Source: Lachnospiraceae bacterium UBA7589 (lineage in GTDB: Bacteria > Bacillota > Clostridia > Lachnospirales > Lachnospiraceae). From it: a stretch of 30,532 nt of DNA. Positions 25,171 to 30,532 of the stretch are shown piece after piece. The first letter of the stretch is position 1, and each line of letters starts with the position of its first letter. A program made the translations under genes and the position numbers. Under the pieces are notes generated by a model. The model did not search any database, had not been told where the DNA came from, and saw nothing but the letters and a program-made list of their open reading frames with translations. The stretch covers positions 1 through 30,532 of the forward strand of contig DLKL01000028.1 in the NCBI GenBank assembly GCA_002476495.1, in the 5' to 3' direction.

Positions 25171-25794
25171 ATGTCAACAAAAGCAGAAGATACAAATAAG
25201 AATATATTAAATACAGCCAGAAAGCATTTTTTGAGAGACGGGTTAACAGGAGCATCTTTAAGAAATATTGTTAGAGATGCCGGACTTACGACAGGAGCTT
25301 TTTACAAATACTATCCCACAAAAGAGTCACTTTTTGATGCACTTACGGATCCGTATATGGAACACATATATCAGATCTACGATCAGATAGTTGAGAATTT
25401 TGAACAGCTTTCTGCACGGGAACAGACAAGAAATATGTCGGATATGTCAAGTGATGGGATGAACCGGATGATTGATTATATCTATGATCATTATGATAAC
25501 TTCAGACTGCTGCTAAAATGCGGAGATAGTGGAAAATATGAGTTATTCATACATAATATGGTTGACCGGGAAATGAAATCCGGTATGAAATATGTAGCAA
25601 AAATGAAAAAGGAAGGCATAGAAATACCGGTTATAGATGAAAGCCTTATTCACATGATTTACACCGGATTTTTCTCATCCATATTTCAAATCATTGAGCA
25701 TGATATAGATAAGGAAACTGCAAAGAAAAATGTCCGACAGCTCCGTGAATTCAACACAGGCGGCTGGGAACGATTGTGGAATGTTAAATTCTAG
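25171..25794 (+). CDS. TetR/AcrR-family transcriptional regulator
   Basis: The 207-residue protein has an N-terminal TetR helix-turn-helix (SLRNIVRDAGLTTGAFYKYY, then PTKESLFDAL) and a variable ligand domain. The start is ATG 25171, with CAGGAG 5 bases upstream; the frame also opens at GTG 25156, upstream of that site. It is transcribed from a promoter that overlaps a large palindrome and is followed by an ABC exporter pair in the same direction, so it is most simply a drug- or metabolite-responsive repressor of itself and the transporter. A terminator-like hairpin separates it from the ABC genes. Confidence 0.92.
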   Translation: MSTKAEDTNKNILNTARKHFLRDGLTGASLRNIVRDAGLTTGAFYKYYPTKESLFDALTDPYMEHIYQIYDQIVENFEQLSAREQTRNMSDMSSDGMNRMIDYIYDHYDNFRLLLKCGDSGKYELFIHNMVDREMKSGMKYVAKMKKEGIEIPVIDESLIHMIYTGFFSSIFQIIEHDIDKETAKKNVRQLREFNTGGWERLWNVKF

Positions 25795-25805
25795 GGTGAT
25801 AATTT

Positions 25806-25840
25806 AGGTGGCTGATGCCAATATGCCACCTGTTTTATTA
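25806..25840 (+). terminator. Terminator-like hairpin between tetR and the ABC genes
   Basis: AGGTGGC (25806-25812) and GCCACCT (25825-25831) form a 7-bp stem with a 12-base loop, followed by GTTTTATTA. The T tract is short, so it could be leaky and lower ABC expression relative to tetR. Confidence 0.55.
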
Positions 25841-25847
25841 TAGAATA

Positions 25848-25863
25848 GTTAGCAATAACTAAC
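25848..25863. promoter_or_regulatory. Candidate operator upstream of the ABC genes
   Basis: GTTAG, a 6-base spacer and CTAAC form a perfect inverted repeat about 27 bases before the ABC start codon. The inner GTTA/TAAC half-sites are shared with the tetR palindrome at 25102-25137. No clear -35/-10 was found here. Confidence 0.4.
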
Positions 25864-25890
25864 GAAAAATGTAGTAAGGAGTGAGTAATA

Positions 25891-27645
25891 GTGAAAGAAA
25901 AGAAAAAGTCAGCAGTCAGCTGGGTACTGACATGGGCCGGACAGAAAAAAAGTGCCTACGTGTGGAGTGTATTACTGGCAATAGGAAATGTTATATTTAA
26001 GCTTCTTCCGTACTTTGTGATTGCGAATGTGGTGAGGATGTTTTTAGATGGCGAAAAGGATTTTGAAAAATATCTGAAGAAGGCGATATTGATTGCCTTG
26101 TTTTTTGTAATTGCAGAATTGCTTCATTCGCTTTCTACGGCACTGTCACATAAAGCAACCTTTACAGTACTTGCAAATATAAGAAAAGCATGCTGTGATA
26201 AGCTGGCAGGGGTGCCTCTCGGATATGTGAAGGATACACCGTCGGGTACTTTTAAAAATATCATGGTAGAAAGAATTGACAGTATTGAGACAACGCTTGC
26301 CCATATTGTGCCTGAATTTACCTCAAATCTGCTTGCCCCGGTTACCATATTGGTCTATTTCTTCTTAATAGACTGGCGTCTGGCACTCTGGTCTATGCTC
26401 CCGGTTGTAATCGGACTTTTATCATACTTTGGAATGATGCTGGATTATAAACCCAGCTTTGAGAAAACTGTTAAGACAACAAAGGACCTGAATGATGCGG
26501 CGGTGGAGTATATTGATGGAATAGAGGTTATAAAGGCTTTTGGAAAGACAGAAAGCTCTTATGCAAAATTTACAAAAGCAGCAATGGCATATGCAGATTC
26601 TTTTATTTCTTGGATGAAGCGATGCTCAATATTTCATGCATTATTGATGGTGGTTACACCATATACGCTTCTTACGGTATTGCCTTTTGGTGCACATTTT
26701 GTATCCGATGGAACACTTACAATTTCTGATTTTGTCATTTGTGTGATTCTCTCTCTTGGAATAGTAGGACCATTGATTACAGTAGGTGCTTACACAGATG
26801 ACCTTGGAAAAATCGGAGTTATTGTCGGAGAAGTTACCCAAATCCTGGAGCAGCCTGAGTTAAAACGCCCTGAAAAGAGTGAAAGAGCGCCAAAAGATAA
26901 TTCTGTTACCCTTGAACATGTAAAATTTGGTTATCAGAACAAGGAAATCCTGCATGGAGTGGATATGGAACTAAAAACAGGGACTATAAATGCTCTGGTA
27001 GGACCTTCCGGAAGTGGAAAGTCAACTATTGCTAAGCTGATTGCATCGCTGTGGGATGTGGATTCAGGCAGCATTAAAATTGGTGGGGTTAATGTGAAGG
27101 AAATGGCACTTGCAGACTTTAATCAGCAAGTTGCGTACGTTGCACAGGATAATTATCTGTTTAACGAGACGGTTCGCGAGAACATCAGACAGGGTAACCC
27201 GGATGCAACCGATGAGCAGGTGATTGAGGTTACAAAAAAAAGCGGATGTTATGAATTTATCATGCAGCTGGATAAGGGGTTTGATACCATAGTAGGAGGT
27301 GCAGGAGGTCATTTATCCGGAGGCGAGAGACAACGTATCTCTATTGCGAGAGCAATGCTGAAGGATGCACCTATAATAATTCTTGATGAGGCAACTGCCT
27401 ATACTGATCCGGAGAATGAAGCTATTTTACAAAAATCCATTGCAAAGCTGGTAGCCGGAAAGACTTTGATTGTCATAGCACACAGACTTTCTACTGTCAA
27501 GGACAGCGATCAGATATTTGTGGTAAATGATGGAGCTGTAACAGCGCATGGCACACATGAGCAGCTTCTGGTGTCATGCCCGCTCTATAAAGAAATGTGG
27601 AATGCACACATTTCAGTTAAAGATACCGTAAAGGAGGGCAAGTGA
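25891..27645 (+). CDS. ABC exporter half-transporter (permease-ATPase fusion), first subunit
   Basis: The 584-residue protein has an N-terminal six-helix exporter domain (about 20-310) and a C-terminal ATPase. The ATPase shows Walker A GPSGSGKST (371-379), the Q-loop in VAQDN, the signature LSGGE (475-479), Walker B with catalytic E500 (ILDEATA) and the H-loop H531. The DEATAYTDPENE wording after Walker B is seen in the MdlB-like, IrtA/YbtP-like group. Paired with the next gene it should form a heterodimeric exporter. The start is GTG 25891 with AAGGAG upstream. The substrate is not evident: drug, peptide or siderophore-like. Confidence 0.93.
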   Translation: MKEKKKSAVSWVLTWAGQKKSAYVWSVLLAIGNVIFKLLPYFVIANVVRMFLDGEKDFEKYLKKAILIALFFVIAELLHSLSTALSHKATFTVLANIRKACCDKLAGVPLGYVKDTPSGTFKNIMVERIDSIETTLAHIVPEFTSNLLAPVTILVYFFLIDWRLALWSMLPVVIGLLSYFGMMLDYKPSFEKTVKTTKDLNDAAVEYIDGIEVIKAFGKTESSYAKFTKAAMAYADSFISWMKRCSIFHALLMVVTPYTLLTVLPFGAHFVSDGTLTISDFVICVILSLGIVGPLITVGAYTDDLGKIGVIVGEVTQILEQPELKRPEKSERAPKDNSVTLEHVKFGYQNKEILHGVDMELKTGTINALVGPSGSGKSTIAKLIASLWDVDSGSIKIGGVNVKEMALADFNQQVAYVAQDNYLFNETVRENIRQGNPDATDEQVIEVTKKSGCYEFIMQLDKGFDTIVGGAGGHLSGGERQRISIARAMLKDAPIIILDEATAYTDPENEAILQKSIAKLVAGKTLIVIAHRLSTVKDSDQIFVVNDGAVTAHGTHEQLLVSCPLYKEMWNAHISVKDTVKEGK

Positions 27646-27646
27646 T

Positions 27647-29395
27647 ATGTTTGAGATTCTGTCAAAATTCTTTCGATTTTCAGGAAAAGAAAACGGTAAT
27701 AAATTTAAGCTTTCAATGGTCATTGGTATATTAGAGGCACTGGCTTCAGCAATGAAGATACCGGCTATTATGTACATATTAATCGGTTTAACGGAAGAAA
27801 AATCCATAGAAAAGTATATTGGCGGATCCGTAGCCATTATGGTCGTTGCAATTGTGATTGATGTACTTTGTAAGAGATATTCTACAGTGCTTCAGACAGA
27901 AGGCGGATATAATGCAAGTGCTTTTATGAGAATAAAAATTGCAGAGCATCTCCGCTATCTTCCTATGGGATATTTCAATTCCAGCAGTGTAGGAGAAATA
28001 TCATCCGTTACAACTAATACAATGGAAACACTTGGAGATGTAGCCACAAGAGTGGTTATGCTGACAACACAGGGAATGCTGGAAACTTCAATGATTATCC
28101 TTATGTTGTTTGTGTTTGACTGGAGAATAGGACTGATATCTGCAGCAGGAGTAATGATATTCTTTGTTGTAAACGCCATGATGCAAAATGCAGGAAAAAA
28201 AGATTCTGAAAAAAAGGTTATATGTGATACAGAACTCATAAGTCAGATTATGGAATATCTTCAGGGAATATCAGAAGTAAAATCATATAATCTGATTGGG
28301 GAAAAGACAAAAAGATTAAATGATGCAAACGATGCATGTGCAAGGATTAATACAAATATGGAGATGGTATTTGTTCCATATCATTTTTTGCAAAGTGCGA
28401 TAACTAAAATTACAGGAGCTGTAATCGTTGCTTTTAGCGCATATTTTTATATCAATGGAAGCATGAGTGCGGTCTATGCCATAGGCATGACAATCTCGGC
28501 ATTTTTGCTATATGCGAGTCTGGAATGTGCGGGAAACTATTCATCATTACTGCATGTGGTAAGTGTGTGTGTAGACAAAGCAAATGCGATATTAGAGCTT
28601 GATACCATGGATATCGACGGAAGTGATATACAGCCGGAAAACTATGATATAAAACTTTCGGATGTAACATTTTCTTATGATAAGCGAAAGATTATTGATG
28701 GTATATCACTCTCAATCCCGGAAAAAACAACCACAGCAATCGTTGGCCCGTCAGGTGGAGGAAAATCAACGCTTTGCAATCTGATTGCAAGATTTTGGGA
28801 TGTGGATTCGGGAGAAGTTACTCTTGGAGGCGTAAATGTAAAAGATTATAGTATGAACAGCCTTATGAGTAATTTTGCATTTGTATTCCAGTCTGTATAT
28901 CTTTTTGCAGACACAATTGAAAATAATATTAAGTTCGGGCGTCAGGACGCAAGTCATGAGGAAGTGGTGGAAGCTGCAAAGAAGGCTTGCTGTCATCAAT
29001 TTATAAGTAAGCTTCCGGATGGATATAACACTGTGATTGGTGAGGGTGGAGCCACTCTCTCAGGCGGTGAAAAACAACGTATATCCATTGCCCGGGCTAT
29101 TATGAAGGATGCACCAATCATTATTCTTGATGAAGCAACGGCAAATGTAGATCCCGAAAATGAGAAAGAGCTTGTGGAAGCCATGGATGCATTGACAAAG
29201 GAAAAAACAATTATAATGATAGCACACAGACTGAAGACAGTCCGCAATGCGGATCAGATAGTTGTAGTAGAGAAAGGAAAGATTGCGCAAAAAGGAACCC
29301 ATGAGCAGCTTATGGAACAGGAGGGCATTTATAAGAGATTTGTGGATGCGAGGGAGGAGGCAGTAAGTTGGAAACTGGCACGAGAAGATGTATGA
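27647..29395 (+). CDS. ABC exporter half-transporter (permease-ATPase fusion), second subunit
   Basis: The 582-residue protein is laid out like its neighbour: a membrane domain (about 20-310), then Walker A GPSGGGKST (367-375), the signature LSGGE (471-475), Walker B with E496 (ILDEATA) and the AHRL H-loop. Both subunits keep the catalytic glutamate, so neither ATP site is obviously degenerate, unlike many heterodimeric exporters. The gene begins one base after the stop of the first subunit, with GGAGGG upstream, so the two are co-translated. No terminator was recognised after it; decayed mobile-element sequence follows. Confidence 0.93.
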   Translation: MFEILSKFFRFSGKENGNKFKLSMVIGILEALASAMKIPAIMYILIGLTEEKSIEKYIGGSVAIMVVAIVIDVLCKRYSTVLQTEGGYNASAFMRIKIAEHLRYLPMGYFNSSSVGEISSVTTNTMETLGDVATRVVMLTTQGMLETSMIILMLFVFDWRIGLISAAGVMIFFVVNAMMQNAGKKDSEKKVICDTELISQIMEYLQGISEVKSYNLIGEKTKRLNDANDACARINTNMEMVFVPYHFLQSAITKITGAVIVAFSAYFYINGSMSAVYAIGMTISAFLLYASLECAGNYSSLLHVVSVCVDKANAILELDTMDIDGSDIQPENYDIKLSDVTFSYDKRKIIDGISLSIPEKTTTAIVGPSGGGKSTLCNLIARFWDVDSGEVTLGGVNVKDYSMNSLMSNFAFVFQSVYLFADTIENNIKFGRQDASHEEVVEAAKKACCHQFISKLPDGYNTVIGEGGATLSGGEKQRISIARAIMKDAPIIILDEATANVDPENEKELVEAMDALTKEKTIIMIAHRLKTVRNADQIVVVEKGKIAQKGTHEQLMEQEGIYKRFVDAREEAVSWKLAREDV

Positions 29396-29452
29396 TTATG
29401 GCAAAGTCATAATGCCGGGTATATCAAATAATGAAATTCAACGTATCAGGTC

Positions 29453-29587
29453 ATGCTCCTGAAGCAGTTGGAAGAAAAAGAACCACTGCCGGATAAGGAG
29501 TAAGACCAGGTGACATGGGTAAGAATTGCCAATCAGCACAGTGTGATTGCAGAGGAGATTATTTTGAAGGAACTGATCTATATTTAA
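29453..29587 (+). pseudogene. TnpV-like transposon gene remnant with in-frame stop
   Basis: Within the 312-base gap after the ABC genes, one frame reads MLLKQLEEKEPLPDKE, a TAA (29501-29503), then DQVTWVRIAN and AEEIILKELIY to a TAA at 29585-29587. The pattern DQxxWV...N...AEEIxLxELIY matches, from memory, the C-terminal end of TnpV-type proteins carried by Firmicutes transposons. The normal N-terminal two-thirds is absent. No terminal repeats were found around it. The remaining gap DNA holds nothing else recognisable. Confidence 0.5.
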
Positions 29588-29677
29588 CAAAGTTGAAGAT
29601 TGGAGTTGAGGATTGAACAGGTAATTGGACGGATTGTAAATGCAGATTATTGATGTATAAAACTTTTTACATGAAAT

Positions 29678-29688
29678 ATAACAGTTAT
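29678..29688. promoter_or_regulatory. Small palindrome upstream of the second tetR
   Basis: ATAAC-A-GTTAT is a perfect inverted repeat using the same half-sites as the 36-bp palindrome upstream of the first tetR. The flanking bases are also alike: a 10-base ATATAACAGT is shared with 25105-25114. It lies 20 bases before ATG 29708. Confidence 0.45.
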
Positions 29689-29707
29689 TATATAAAGGAG
29701 AAAGTAT

Positions 29708-30160
29708 ATGCCACCAAAAGTTAAAACAACAAAAGAAATGATTATAAATGCTGCGTTTGAAATCACGAGAAAAATAGGAATTGATGCAGTAAATGCAAAA
29801 AGTGTAGCGAACTATCTTAAGTGTTCCACACAACCTGTTATGTATAATTTTGCAACAATTGAAGAATTAAAGCTGACAGTTTTTGATAAAGCATTTACTT
29901 ATATGAAAGAGCAGGTTGTTTTTCCGAAAGGGAAAAGGAGCGAATACCCAATGAGAGAGATTGGGTTAGACTATATTTCATTTGCAAGAAGAGAGCCGAA
30001 TTTATTCAAATTACTGTTTGAATCCTCTTATTCCGAAAGATGTCCGGTGGATGATCTTGGTGTTGATCTGGATTTTCAGCCGGTAATAGAAGCATTTGCA
30101 AAGTTTCTTAATACCAGTGTGGAGGAAGCAAGAGCAGAATGGCTGATACAGGTTTTATGA
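29708..30160 (+). CDS. TetR-family regulator, shortened at the C terminus
   Basis: The 150-residue product begins MPPKVKTTKEMIINAAFEIT and has a TetR helix-turn-helix (AKSVANYLKCSTQPVMYNF). The ligand domain stops after SVEEARAEWLIQVL. Relatives with this start that I recall run about 185-200 residues, so the last helices, which normally help dimerise, are missing. AAAGGAG precedes the ATG. The stop lies where a different open frame (from 30139) takes over, which suggests a deletion, insertion or frameshift junction. It may be inactive or only DNA-binding. Confidence 0.75.
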   Translation: MPPKVKTTKEMIINAAFEITRKIGIDAVNAKSVANYLKCSTQPVMYNFATIEELKLTVFDKAFTYMKEQVVFPKGKRSEYPMREIGLDYISFARREPNLFKLLFESSYSERCPVDDLGVDLDFQPVIEAFAKFLNTSVEEARAEWLIQVL

Positions 30161-30333
30161 ATGTGACGGCAGACGGATGGTCAGACTTAAACTTTGATAA
30201 TGAGGCTTCTGTTATTGTAGGTGTTATGTTTATTGCCTGCTCGTTTAGGACAGTAGTCATAGAGAAGTTTTCAGAAAACATTGTAAAACAGGTACAGCAA
30301 GCTAAATTATTACCGAAAGGGTGCTTACAATGA
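30139..30333 (+). CDS. Unrecognised 64-codon ORF overlapping the tetR end
   Basis: The frame starts at ATG 30139 inside the tetR end, with GGAGG 13 bases upstream, and ends at TGA 30331-30333, overlapping the next ATG by ATGA. The product begins MADTGFMNVTADGWSD and has a short hydrophobic middle (IVGVMFIACSF). I do not recognise it. It could be the displaced end of some other gene joined here by a deletion. It is not the missing TetR C terminus as far as I can judge. Confidence 0.3.
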   Translation: MADTGFMNVTADGWSDLNFDNEASVIVGVMFIACSFRTVVIEKFSENIVKQVQQAKLLPKGCLQ

Positions 30334-30532
30334 TTGATGAGATTTACAACAGCCGTATTGGTGCTATCAAGACCTATCACTTCTCCAACGAGTAGGAAAA
30401 GACAGCTATCCCGTTTGAGGAGTCGCTGACCGAGGAACAGACTATCATCTTCCACAAGCTCTGCGATCTGCAAAGCGAAACCGCTGCTGAGGAGATGAGG
30501 GCGGCGTACAGGGCAGGCTTTAAGGACGGCGT
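30330..30532 (+). pseudogene. GC-rich mobile-element small-protein gene with in-frame TAG (runs off right edge)
   Basis: From ATG 30330 the frame reads MIDEIYNSRIGAIKTYHFSNE, then TAG at 30393-30395, then stays open in the same frame to the window edge (EKTAIPFEESLTEEQ ... RAGFKDG). The start MIDEIYNS and a helical hairpin ending near AYRAGFKDG resemble small proteins of conjugative elements in Clostridia (DUF6809-like, from memory). By my count G+C is 57% over 30421-30532, far above the rest of the window. The stop suggests decay; the first 21 codons alone would be a trivial peptide. Confidence 0.45.

Noticed and set aside
29395..29413. ATTATG-N7-CATAAT after the second ABC gene as its terminator.
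   Set aside because: The stem is six AT-rich pairs without a following T run, so it is unlikely to terminate.

Overview
The window looks like a chromosomal segment of a low-GC Clostridia, most likely Lachnospiraceae. The DNA is AT-rich, ribosome binding sites are strong (AGGAGG type), and promoters follow the SigA pattern of TTGAMA, 17 bases, then TATAAT. The proteins are of clostridial type, including a single-chain PurL with a C-terminal amidotransferase, a CheX-type phosphatase, and a pantothenate operon that carries a DUF2520 dehydrogenase. The genus assignment is inference. Almost all genes lie on the + strand; the exceptions are the left-edge zinc-ribbon fragment, a tRNA-Gly and a large GGDEF-EAL gene.

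Layout, left to right. Positions 1-1000 hold the start of a zinc-ribbon protein (-), dtd (+) and tRNA-Gly(GCC) (-). Positions 1100-5411 hold an LTA-synthase-like membrane phosphotransferase, then cheX and guaB in one short operon that ends at a clear terminator. Positions 5449-9823 form a complete pantothenate/early CoA operon: a DUF2520 dehydrogenase (candidate ketopantoate reductase, PanG type), panB, panC, panD and coaBC. Positions 9856-12742 hold pyrE, a 49-residue single-helix membrane protein, an HD phosphohydrolase, an Lrp/AsnC regulator and a patatin-like hydrolase, tightly packed and sharing a convergent terminator with the next gene. Positions 12721-18583 are a signalling neighbourhood. 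It has a bifunctional-looking GGDEF-EAL protein (-), a fusion of MshEN-like repeats with a CheX/CheC-like domain, a stand-alone CheY, and two overlapping genes of the aspartoacylase/succinylglutamate desuccinylase fold that have each lost different active-site residues. After purL (18635-22387) and its terminator come a YbaK-type Cys-tRNA deacylase and a membrane EAL phosphodiesterase with a TTG start.

Positions 25079-30532 look accessory. A TetR regulator sits under a promoter that overlaps a perfect 36-bp palindrome. Two half-size ABC exporter genes follow, then an apparent TnpV transposon-gene remnant with an in-frame stop, a C-terminally shortened second TetR, an unrecognised short ORF, and a GC-rich fragment with an in-frame TAG that resembles small proteins of Firmicutes mobile elements. 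This reads as an efflux cassette carried by a decayed mobile element.

The least conventional part is 12721-18583. It combines c-di-GMP turnover, a possible c-di-GMP-binding repeat fused to a CheY-phosphatase-like domain, a CheY, and two degenerate paralogous zinc-hydrolase-fold proteins. I saw no CRISPR array, rRNA, phage structural genes or intact insertion sequence.
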